A stretch of 64,000 nt of DNA from JAHEAO01 sp942492375 (GTDB lineage Bacteria > Pseudomonadota > Alphaproteobacteria > Rhodobacterales > Rhodobacteraceae): NCBI GenBank assembly GCA_942492375.1, contig CALOEL010000003.1, positions 150,630 to 214,629 on the forward strand, in the 5' to 3' direction. Positions 8,493 to 15,531 of this stretch are shown in pieces; within the stretch, counting starts at the first letter, position 1; each line of letters begins with the position of its first letter. A program made the translations under genes and the position numbers. The notes beneath the pieces are model-generated. The model worked only from the letters and a program-made list of their open reading frames with translations, was not told where the DNA came from and ran no database searches.

Positions 8493-9989
8493 TCAGACGT
8501 AAAGCTTCGTCCAGCGGTCGATCAGGCCGCCATGCACCCGCCGCGCCCGCGCGTTCCAGCCGCTCGCGCCGGCCGGGCGTTCGCGGTCGGCCACGGGGAT
8601 CGCGGCGCGGCGGTCGAGATCGGCGGCGAAGATCGCGAAGACCAGGTGCCGCCCCGGCAGGCCGATGAAGCCAGCCAGGCCGCTGACGAAGTTCAGCGTC
8701 CCGGTCTTGGCACGGATCGCCGCCGGGTGGTCCGTCATCACATTGCCCTCGGTATCGCGCATCGGCACCGGCTTCAGGATCGTCGCCAGCGTGCTGTCCG
8801 GCCCCAGCCGGGTCAGCGCCCGCACCATGTCCGCGGCCGAGATCCGCGATCCGTCCCCCAGCCCCGAATGATCCACGAAGACCGGATTCCGCAGCCCCAG
8901 CCGCTGCTCGGCCCACAGCGCCATCTCCGTCCCGGATTGCGCCAGGCTGGACCCCAGCCGGCCGCGCGCCGAGGTGGCCGACAGGCCGACGACCTCGGCC
9001 GTCAGGTTGGTCGAATAGAGCAGCATGTCCTTCAGCATCCGCTGCAGCGGAATGCTCCGCCGCTCGGCCAATGTCACCGCGGGCAGCGGTCCCAGCACCG
9101 CTTCCGGCGCCGCCAGCACGATCCCGTGCGACCGCGCGAAGGTCTGCAGCACCTCGCCGGCATAGAGATCCGGCCGCCGCACCGGCAGCCACCGGCTGCC
9201 GCCCGCGCCCAGCGCAGAGCGTGCCACGGTCCAGTCCTCGACCCCGCCCTGGCTGGCATAGGTGTAGATCGGCGCCTTGCGGTCGGCCAGCCGCATCCGG
9301 GTCATCGCCACATTCGGCCGGTAGCTCCCGGACCGGGCATCCATCGTCACGTCATAGCTCTCGCCGGCGCGCTTCCATTCGAAATGCACCCGGTTGAAGT
9401 TCAGGTTCAGCCCCGACACCGCCGGATTGTAGCCAAGCTGGTCGGGCTGGCCGGGATCTATCGTCTCGATCCGCGGCAGCGCCCCGTCATGCACCAGGAA
9501 CCGCCCCTTCACCTCGCGCAGTCCGGCGGCCTTCAGGGCGGCGGCAAGCTCGGCCAGCCCGTCGGTATCGAGCAGCGGGTCGCCGCCGCCGACCAGCACG
9601 AGATCGCCGTCGAGACGCCCGTCGACCAGCGGCCCGGTCGCCATGACCCGTGTCGCGAAGGCATGCGCCGGACCCAGCGCCTCGAGCGCATATTGCGCGG
9701 TGATCGATTTCAGCACGCTCGCCGGCGGCAGTCCCAGCAGCGGATTGCGATGTTCCAGAAGCTGCCCGGTCCGCGCATCGGCGACCATGTAGCCCAGCCG
9801 GCCGCTCAGCCCGGCCTCGGCGCACAGCGCCTCGGCGTCGCGCCCGCGCGGCGCGCCGCCGCCCGAGGGCCGGGGCGCGGGGCGCAGCGATGCCGCGGGG
9901 GCGTCGGCCCAGGCCATCCGGCCCGCGCCGGCCAGCAGCCCGGCCATCACCGCCCGCCGCGAGATCACGTATCGTGATTTGCCACTCAT
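8493..9989 (-). CDS. dacB: D-alanyl-D-alanine carboxypeptidase/endopeptidase (PBP4)
   Basis: This peptidase S13 enzyme cuts terminal D-alanine and cross-links of peptidoglycan in the periplasm. The 498-residue product carries the active-site SxxK (S91-V-L-K94 in PPASVLKS), the SxN-type motif YSTNLTAE and the KTG motif in RAKTGTLNFVSGLAGF. The N-terminus has a signal with a twin arginine (ISRRAVMAGLLAGAG), possibly a Tat substrate. The length fits DacB. The TATCGTGATTTGCC region upstream is short, and the next gene on the plus strand begins about 220 bases away. Confidence 0.93.
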   Translation of the reverse strand: MSGKSRYVISRRAVMAGLLAGAGRMAWADAPAASLRPAPRPSGGGAPRGRDAEALCAEAGLSGRLGYMVADARTGQLLEHRNPLLGLPPASVLKSITAQYALEALGPAHAFATRVMATGPLVDGRLDGDLVLVGGGDPLLDTDGLAELAAALKAAGLREVKGRFLVHDGALPRIETIDPGQPDQLGYNPAVSGLNLNFNRVHFEWKRAGESYDVTMDARSGSYRPNVAMTRMRLADRKAPIYTYASQGGVEDWTVARSALGAGGSRWLPVRRPDLYAGEVLQTFARSHGIVLAAPEAVLGPLPAVTLAERRSIPLQRMLKDMLLYSTNLTAEVVGLSATSARGRLGSSLAQSGTEMALWAEQRLGLRNPVFVDHSGLGDGSRISAADMVRALTRLGPDSTLATILKPVPMRDTEGNVMTDHPAAIRAKTGTLNFVSGLAGFIGLPGRHLVFAIFAADLDRRAAIPVADRERPAGASGWNARARRVHGGLIDRWTKLYV

Positions 9990-10213
9990 CGGACCAAGAC
10001 TAAGCCTGTCCGCGCCCGGCCGACAAGTCTGCCGTCATGGCATTCCGCGAAAAACGCCCTGATCCCTTCGGGCGGATCTGGTCGAACGGCCGGCGGCGGC
10101 GATTTGCTGCTGAAGGATGTCTGCCCGCTCACGCAGTCGCACCGCATCGTGCTATGGTCGGGGGACCGGCGACAGAGCGTGTCTGTGCCGAGGCTGGGCA
10201 TGAGCAACCGAAG

Positions 10214-10876
10214 ATGATCAAGCGACTCGTACCGCCATCGCTGTTCCGGCATTTCTCGCGCCAGGCCGTTCGCGCCCACCAGAAGACCATCGGCAACATG
10301 ATCAAGCTGCTTCCGCGGGTAAAGCTGCAGGAAATCCACATTGCGAACCTCAAGCCGCTCGTCGACAGGCAGGCGCTGCTCGCGCATCTGCCAAAGGCCG
10401 GGAATGTCTGCGAACTCGGCGTGAACGAAGGGGATTTTTCGGCCGATATCCTGCGGATCACCCGGCCGCGGACTCTGAAACTGGTCGATCCATGGGACTC
10501 TCGGAGATATGGCGAGAAGAAGTACCAGGCCGTCGCGAAGCGGTTCTCGGCCGAAATCGCTTCCGGGCAGGTCGAGCTGTTGCGCGGCTATTCCACCGGG
10601 ATCGGCCCGCAGATCGCCGACGGGTCTCTCGACTGGGTCTATGTGGATACGACACACAGCTACGAGCTGACACGCGACGAGTTGCGGCTCTACGCATCGA
10701 AACTTATACCCGGCGGCATCCTGGCCGGGCACGATTACCAGATGGGAAACTTCAGAAAGGGCATCGTCTACGGGGTCATCGAAGCGGTGCAGGAATTCTG
10801 CGTCCGGGAGGACTGGGAATTCGTCTTCCTGACGATGGAGAGCGTCGCGCCGAGCTTCGGGATCCGGAAACTCTAG
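10214..10876 (+). CDS. class I SAM-dependent methyltransferase (Methyltransf_24 type)
   Basis: The 220-residue product has a SAM motif I variant (NVCELGVNEGDFSADIL), LKLVDPWDSRRYGE, and DWVYVDTTHSYELTRDEL followed by LIPGGILAGHDY. The VDTTHSYE segment is typical of Methyltransf_24 enzymes linked to glycan or cell-surface metabolism. The first 40 residues are basic and amphipathic. The start at 10214 (MIKRLVPPSLFRHFSR) has no clear Shine-Dalgarno; an upstream ATG at 10154 is an alternative. It is convergent with nadD, with only four bases between the stops. The acceptor is unknown. Confidence 0.8.
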   Translation: MIKRLVPPSLFRHFSRQAVRAHQKTIGNMIKLLPRVKLQEIHIANLKPLVDRQALLAHLPKAGNVCELGVNEGDFSADILRITRPRTLKLVDPWDSRRYGEKKYQAVAKRFSAEIASGQVELLRGYSTGIGPQIADGSLDWVYVDTTHSYELTRDELRLYASKLIPGGILAGHDYQMGNFRKGIVYGVIEAVQEFCVREDWEFVFLTMESVAPSFGIRKL

Positions 10877-10880
10877 GGCG

Positions 10881-11483
10881 CTATCTGTGCCAGTCCCCGG
10901 CGGCGCGGATCGCGGTCGACGACAGGTTGACCATCGGCAGGTTGATAAAGCACCAGACCGGCGGCGCACAGCGCGCCAGAAGCGGCGCCTCGCGCGCGCG
11001 CAGCCGGTAGCGCCGGTAGCGGTTCGCGGTCACCGACAGCCGTGCCGACAGCTGCTGGCCAGGCCGGGCAAGCACCCCCACCGGCACCGTCTCGATGATC
11101 CACTGCCAGTCCTGCCAGAGATGGAACTGCGCCAGATTGTCCGCCCCCATCAGCCAGACGAATCGGGTCGCGGGATACCGGCGTCTCAATGCGCGAAGCG
11201 TCTCGGCGGTATAGCGGGTCCCGGCCCGCGCCTCGAAATCGCTGACATGGATGCGCGGGTGATCGACCAGCGCCCGCGCCGCTGCCATCCGCCGGGCCAG
11301 CGGCGCCGGGCCCTCGGCCTTCAGCGGATTGCCGGGGCTGACCAGCCACCAGACCTGGTCCAGCCGGAACCGCTTCATCGCCTCCTGCGTGATATGCAGA
11401 TGGCCGCGATGCGGCGGATCGAAGGATCCGCCAAGCAGGCCGATGGTCTGGCCGCGCAGCAGGGTGGCGGAATCTCCGGTCAT
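10881..11483 (-). CDS. nadD: nicotinate-nucleotide adenylyltransferase
   Basis: NadD joins ATP and nicotinate mononucleotide to give deamido-NAD in NAD synthesis. The 200-residue product has the nucleotidyltransferase motif GGSFDPPHRGHLHIT near residue 18 and the C-terminal ISSTxxR-type motif LSSTAIRAAGDW. ADNLAQFHLWQDW matches the NadD substrate loop. The length is normal. The last NAD step, nadE, is also in this window (37972-39630) but is not linked. Its start at 11483 lies 170 bases from the retron RNA, which is transcribed the other way. Confidence 0.95.
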   Translation of the reverse strand: MTGDSATLLRGQTIGLLGGSFDPPHRGHLHITQEAMKRFRLDQVWWLVSPGNPLKAEGPAPLARRMAAARALVDHPRIHVSDFEARAGTRYTAETLRALRRRYPATRFVWLMGADNLAQFHLWQDWQWIIETVPVGVLARPGQQLSARLSVTANRYRRYRLRAREAPLLARCAPPVWCFINLPMVNLSSTAIRAAGDWHR

Positions 11484-11615
11484 ATGCCGCCTTTAGACGG
11501 AAATAGGCACGACCGCCAGCGACTGATGCCATGGCAAACCGCCTATCCGTATTCGACGCCGGCGTTGTGATTGCCCGCCCGGCAGGTCCCGCAGGCTCGT
11601 CGTCCGGCGCCGCGC

Positions 11616-11643
11616 TTGACCCGGTCCCCGGTTTCCGTAACAT
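11616..11643 (+). promoter_or_regulatory. candidate sigma-70 promoter for the retron RNA
   Basis: TTGACC at 11616-11621 (5/6 match to the -35 consensus) and TAACAT at 11638-11643 (4/6 match to the -10) are separated by 16 bases. A start seven to nine bases downstream would fall at 11650-11652, exactly where the a1 arm of the predicted msr-msd begins. The coincidence with an independently found RNA boundary makes the assignment credible. Confidence 0.55.
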
Positions 11644-11651
11644 CGCCGCCC

Positions 11652-11797
11652 GAAGCGGACCTCAAGATGCCGGGGCAATCCGGTTGGGCGGGGCTTCCCC
11701 TCCCGATATCAGCGAATCTGCACATTCGACGCATGACCGTGTCTGGGCTTCACCCAAGGGCGGGTCATGCAGGACCAGAGTGGTTGGGGTCCGCTTC
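11652..11797 (+). ncRNA. predicted retron msr-msd RNA
   Basis: The 146-base region is bounded by an inverted repeat: GAAGCGGACCTCAA (11652-11665, a1) pairs with TTGGGGTCCGCTTC (11784-11797, a2) over 14 positions with a single G-U wobble. G11666, immediately after a1, is the expected branching guanosine. Inside are an msr-like hairpin 11683-11707 (GTTGGGCGGGG / CCCCTCCCGAT with a CTT loop, one mismatch), a small hairpin 11713-11728 (CGAAT/ATTCG) and an msd-like hairpin 11731-11770 (GCATGACC/GGTCATGC closing an inner TGGG/CCCA). cDNA synthesis would begin opposite 11783; a msDNA of roughly 55-75 bases is inferred. The order promoter, a1, G, msr, msd, a2, RT gene is that of known retrons. Confidence 0.78.
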
Positions 11798-11817
11798 AAT
11801 CAGGGAAGGCGCAGGGG

Positions 11818-13104
11818 ATGAAGCTCCGCCAGCTGGCCACGATACTCGCCGCTTCTCTCTGCCAGCAGGATTGGAACAGCGTCGAGATCCGGCGCCATCT
11901 GGCCGAGCGCCTGCCTGTCCGCCTGCGAAAGCTGGCGCTGCTGGTTACCGACGCATTGCTGGCCGAGTTTCCCGGCGGCGTCGCACCTGACCCCGGGCGG
12001 CTTTCCGCATTCCTGATCGCCGCTCCGCAGGCCCGACGTATCTGGAGCTTCATCCGGAAAACCGGACTGCATCCGTCGTCGCCATTGACGAAGCCTCGGT
12101 TCCTGCCGGACCCGGCACTTGCCGATCTCGACCTGCCGCCGCTTACGACGACCGGCGAGCTGGCCGAGTGGCTGGGCATCACGCCCGACCAACTGACACG
12201 GTTCGCTGATCCGCTCGGGCTCTCCGCGCGATCCGACGCCCAGTTCGGCGCCCATTACCGTCACCACCTGCAGCCGAAATCGAACGGTACCCTGCGCCTG
12301 ATCGAAGAGCCGAAACCATTCCTGAAGCGCCTGCAACGGGACCTGCTGGCGCGGATGCTGGACAAGGTTCCGCCGCATCCCGCCGCCACCGGGTTTTGCA
12401 AGGGAAGGTCCTGCATCACCGGCGCCGCCCGTCATGCCGGCGAACAGATGGTGATCTGCTTCGACCTTGCCGATTTCTTCCCGTCGATCACATCGACGCG
12501 GATCTACACGCTCTTCCGAACGCTCGGTTATCCCCGCCACACGGCCCGCGCGCTCAGCGGCCTCTCGACCGCGATAACCCCGCCCGTCATCCTGCGGACC
12601 AGGGGGCTGGCCGCCCGCGATCACCTGACCCAGCGCCACCTGCCGCAAGGCGCGCCCACTTCACCGGTGCTCGCCAACCTCGCGGCCTTTGTGCTGGATG
12701 CCCGCCTGTCCGGCCTCGCCCGGTCACTTGGCGCAACTTATACCCGCTACGCTGACGATCTGACCTTTTCCGGCGACCGCCACATCGCCAGCGTCCTGCA
12801 TCGCGCCGTGCCAGAGGTCGTGACCGGCGAAGGCTTCCGCCTCAACCCCGCCAAGACCCGCACCGCCCATGCGCACCAGCGCCAGATCGTCACCGGACTT
12901 GTCGTCAACCAGCGGGTCAACACGCCCCGCGCGGAGTTCGACCGCCTCAAAGCCATCCTGCACCGTCTCGCCGACCCGGCCGACCCGCGCCGCGCCGATC
13001 CCGCCTTCCTCACGCAACTCTCCGGCCGGATCGACTGGCACGAACAGGTCAACCCCGCCCGCGGCCTGAAACTGCGCCAGCGCCTCGCCGACGCGCTCCG
13101 CTGA
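11818..13104 (+). CDS. retron-type reverse transcriptase with N-terminal extension
   Basis: The 428-residue product holds RT motifs in order: a region like YxxHxxPKSNGTLRLIEEP, AATGFCKGRSC, the retron region X NAxxH as GAARH (202-206), the catalytic motif FDLADFF with D216, QGAPTSP (277-283), the catalytic YADD (311-314) and the retron region Y motif VTGLVVN (358-364). No maturase or endonuclease domain is seen, which argues against a group II intron. About 110 N-terminal residues before the RT core are helical and have no recognised domain; long N-terminal extensions are known from myxobacterial retron RTs. The start at 11818 (MKLRQLATIL, after GCAGGGG) is preferred because the ATG at 11767 lies inside the msd hairpin. 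No toxin or other effector gene adjoins it; the next gene is ettA, 65 bases on. Confidence 0.9.
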   Translation: MKLRQLATILAASLCQQDWNSVEIRRHLAERLPVRLRKLALLVTDALLAEFPGGVAPDPGRLSAFLIAAPQARRIWSFIRKTGLHPSSPLTKPRFLPDPALADLDLPPLTTTGELAEWLGITPDQLTRFADPLGLSARSDAQFGAHYRHHLQPKSNGTLRLIEEPKPFLKRLQRDLLARMLDKVPPHPAATGFCKGRSCITGAARHAGEQMVICFDLADFFPSITSTRIYTLFRTLGYPRHTARALSGLSTAITPPVILRTRGLAARDHLTQRHLPQGAPTSPVLANLAAFVLDARLSGLARSLGATYTRYADDLTFSGDRHIASVLHRAVPEVVTGEGFRLNPAKTRTAHAHQRQIVTGLVVNQRVNTPRAEFDRLKAILHRLADPADPRRADPAFLTQLSGRIDWHEQVNPARGLKLRQRLADALR

Positions 13105-13169
13105 CGATTGCCCTTGCCCACCGTCTTGACTATCAGGACACCAAACCCTCAAACCGACGGAGCATCCGC

Positions 13170-14825
13170 ATGGCCAGCTACCAGTACGTCTACCACATGG
13201 ATGGCGTGTCCAAGACCTATCCCGGCGGCAAGAAGGTGTTCGAGAACATCCGCCTGAACTTCCTGCCCGGCGTCAAGATCGGCGTCGTCGGCGTCAACGG
13301 CTCGGGCAAATCCACGCTGCTGAAGATCATGGCCGGCATGGACAAGGATTTCCAGGGCGAGGCCTGGGCCGCCGAGGGCGCGCATGTCGGCTACCTGCCG
13401 CAGGAACCGCATCTCGACCCCGCCCTCAATGTCCGCGAGAACGTCATGCTCGGCGTGGCGGAAAAGAAGGCGATCCTCGACCGCTACAACGAACTCGCGA
13501 TGAACTATTCCGACGAGACCGCCGACGAGATGGCCAAGCTCCAGGACGAAATCGACGCCCAGAACCTCTGGGACCTCGACGCCCAGATCGACGTCTCGAT
13601 GGAAGCCCTGCGCTGCCCCCCCGACGACGCCGATGTCGAAACCCTCTCGGGCGGCGAACGCCGGCGCGTCGCCCTCTGCAAGCTCCTCCTCGAAGCCCCC
13701 GACATGCTCTTGCTGGACGAACCCACCAACCATCTCGACGCCGAGACCATCGCCTGGCTGCAACAGCACCTGATGGACTACAAGGGCACGATCCTGATCG
13801 TCACCCATGACCGCTACTTCCTCGACAACATCACCTCCTGGATCCTCGAACTCGACCGCGGCCGCGGCATCCCCTACGAGGGCAACTATTCCAGCTGGCT
13901 GGAACAGAAGGCCAAGCGGCTGGAACAGGAAGCCCGCGAGGACAAGTCGAAATCCAAGACGCTGGAACGCGAACTCGCCTGGATCCGGCAGGGCGCAAAG
14001 GCGCGGCAGGCCAAGCAGAAGGCCCGGATCAACGCCTATAACGACCTTGCCGAACAGTCAGAGCGCGAGAAGATCGGCCGCGCCCAGATCATCATCCCGA
14101 ACGGCCCCCGCCTTGGCCAGAAGGTCATCGAGGTCGAAAACCTCTCGAAACACATGGGCGACAAGCAACTGGTCGAGGACCTCTCCTTCGCCCTGCCCCC
14201 CGGCGGCATCGTCGGCGTGATCGGCCCGAACGGCGCGGGCAAGACCACGCTTTTCCGGATGCTCACCGGCCAGGAACAGCCCGACAATGGCAGCGTCGAA
14301 TACGGCGACACAGTGAAACTCGCCTATGTCGACCAGTCCCGCGACGCGCTCGACCCCGCCAAGACCGTGTGGGAGGAAATCTCGGGCGGCGCCGAACTGA
14401 TCCCGCTTGGCGACGCCGAGGTCAATTCCCGTGCCTATTGCGGCTCGTTCAACTTCAAGGGCGGCGACCAGCAGAAGAAGGTCGGCTTGCTGTCGGGCGG
14501 CGAACGCAACCGCGTCCACATGGCGAAACTTCTGAAAGAGGGCGGCAACGTCCTTCTCCTCGATGAACCCACCAACGACCTTGACGTGGAAACCTTAAGG
14601 GCGCTTGAAGACGCCATCGAAAACTTCGCCGGCTGCGCCGTGATCATCTCCCACGACCGCTTCTTCCTCGACCGCCTCTGCACCCACATCCTCGCCTTCG
14701 AGGGCGAGGCCCATGTCGAATGGTTCGAGGGTAACTTCGAGGATTACGAGGAAGACAAGAAGCGGCGGCTGGGGACGGATGCCGTCGAACCCAAACGCCT
14801 GAAACACAAGAAATTCAGCAGATAA
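13170..14825 (+). CDS. ettA: energy-dependent translational throttle protein EttA (ABC-F)
   Basis: EttA binds the ribosomal E site and gates entry into elongation according to the ATP/ADP ratio. The 551-residue product has two ABC domains without membrane segments: Walker A motifs GVNGSGKST and GPNGAGKTT, signatures LSGGERRRVAL and LSGGERNRVHMA, Walker B LLLDEPTNHLD and LLLDEPTNDLD. The EttA arm and linker regions are present. Length and C-terminus (DAVEPKRLKHKKFSR) are normal. The stop codon lies in the loop of a perfect 13-bp inverted repeat, and a second copy of the C-terminal tail lies 70 bases downstream. It directly follows the retron RT gene on the same strand. Confidence 0.95.
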   Translation: MASYQYVYHMDGVSKTYPGGKKVFENIRLNFLPGVKIGVVGVNGSGKSTLLKIMAGMDKDFQGEAWAAEGAHVGYLPQEPHLDPALNVRENVMLGVAEKKAILDRYNELAMNYSDETADEMAKLQDEIDAQNLWDLDAQIDVSMEALRCPPDDADVETLSGGERRRVALCKLLLEAPDMLLLDEPTNHLDAETIAWLQQHLMDYKGTILIVTHDRYFLDNITSWILELDRGRGIPYEGNYSSWLEQKAKRLEQEAREDKSKSKTLERELAWIRQGAKARQAKQKARINAYNDLAEQSEREKIGRAQIIIPNGPRLGQKVIEVENLSKHMGDKQLVEDLSFALPPGGIVGVIGPNGAGKTTLFRMLTGQEQPDNGSVEYGDTVKLAYVDQSRDALDPAKTVWEEISGGAELIPLGDAEVNSRAYCGSFNFKGGDQQKKVGLLSGGERNRVHMAKLLKEGGNVLLLDEPTNDLDVETLRALEDAIENFAGCAVIISHDRFFLDRLCTHILAFEGEAHVEWFEGNFEDYEEDKKRRLGTDAVEPKRLKHKKFSR

Positions 14826-14880
14826 GCTGAATTTCTTGCGTGCGCGAAAGCGACTTTGCAAAGCAAAGTTGCGTGCGCAC
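14807..14880 (+). terminator. two hairpins at the ettA 3' end
   Basis: CAAGAAATTCAGC (14807-14819) and GCTGAATTTCTTG (14826-14838) are a perfect 13-bp inverted repeat with the ettA stop codon in the six-base loop. Next, CGACTTTGC (14851-14859) pairs with GCAAAGTTG (14863-14871), and outer GTGCGC/GCGCAC arms (14840-14845, 14875-14880) extend the stem. There is no clear T-run, so a Rho-independent terminator is plausible but not classical. Confidence 0.5.
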
Positions 14881-14896
14881 CCGGTTGAGGTTCTAT

Positions 14897-14944
14897 GATG
14901 CGCTGGAGCCGAAGCGGTTGAAGTTCAAGAAGTTTGTGAGGTAG
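14897..14944 (+). pseudogene. relic of a second ettA 3' end
   Basis: The frame GAT GCG CTG GAG CCG AAG ... TAG gives DALEPKRLKFKKFVR and a stop, clearly homologous to the real ettA end DAVEPKRLKHKKFSR. The two differ at many silent positions, so this is not a recent local copy but a diverged allele. Upstream of it the frame reads RLRFY, which no longer matches the EttA sequence well. It is best read as what is left of another ettA copy after recombination or element insertion. Confidence 0.7.
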
Positions 14945-15009
14945 TGGTACTCTCGAATGGGCCGACGAAAGGACTATCTTTCTTATATAGATTTGAACAA
15001 TGTTGAGTG

Positions 15010-15519
15010 ATGTACACTGACGATTGCATACTGATTGATCAATTCCTTGCTGCCGACAAATTTCTTGCAGGCCTGATGCCTGAGTGGCACAATTCCTTTG
15101 GGAGTTCACTGCAGACTCGCTGGCCAATAGTCGACAGTAATGGCGGAACACTGCAGGCTGAACTCTGCCTCAGTGTTGACAGCGGGCTCCTTCGACCCAG
15201 CATCTCAGTGTTGTTGGCTAAGAAATTACTGTATCGCATTGACTTAGTTCCAGCGCAGGAAGAAAAGCCAAATCCTCACTGGGCCGCACAAATTGGGCTT
15301 CCCGCAAAAGTCATTGGTAGCCATACACACCCGTGGGACGAGAATCGCGTTTTTTGCGAGAACCATGGATTTGGTGAATTGCCATGCCGAAAGCCCGTCG
15401 CTGCAAGTCTAAGGAATCTGCGACAAGCGTTGGCCCAAACCGCATCAGACATAAATATATCCGTGACGCCAGAGCAAAGTGCTATAGATTTACCGCCAGA
15501 ACCGATGCTACTTCACTAG
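15010..15519 (+). CDS. unrecognised protein, first gene of an AT-richer two-gene cassette
   Basis: The 169-residue product (start ATG 15010; a GTG at 15007 is also in frame) matches no family I can name. It has hydrophilic mixed composition, no signal or membrane segment, and a notable GSHTHPWDENR stretch (residues 103-113) with H105 and H107 that could bind metal. Its base composition is clearly lower in GC than the flanking housekeeping genes and uses codons such as TTT, AAA and ATA freely, which suggests transfer. An AT-rich stretch (TATATAG near 14983) upstream could be its -10 element. The partner gene starts 13 bases after the stop, so the two are probably one transcript. Confidence 0.65.
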   Translation: MYTDDCILIDQFLAADKFLAGLMPEWHNSFGSSLQTRWPIVDSNGGTLQAELCLSVDSGLLRPSISVLLAKKLLYRIDLVPAQEEKPNPHWAAQIGLPAKVIGSHTHPWDENRVFCENHGFGELPCRKPVAASLRNLRQALAQTASDINISVTPEQSAIDLPPEPMLLH

Positions 15520-15531
15520 TGGGTCCATTAA

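Noticed and set aside
8403..9977. 524-codon plus-strand frame opposite dacB
   Set aside because: Low-complexity R/P/H-rich mirror frame; the minus strand carries a complete S13 peptidase with all active-site motifs.
11767..11817. Earlier ATG for the reverse transcriptase at 11767
   Set aside because: It lies inside the predicted msd hairpin and a2 arm and has no ribosome binding site; MKLRQLATIL at 11818 follows GCAGGGG.
11818..13104. Reverse transcriptase as part of a group II intron
   Set aside because: No maturase (X) or HNH domain, no intron RNA domains V/VI downstream, and retron-type NAxxH and VTG motifs are present.
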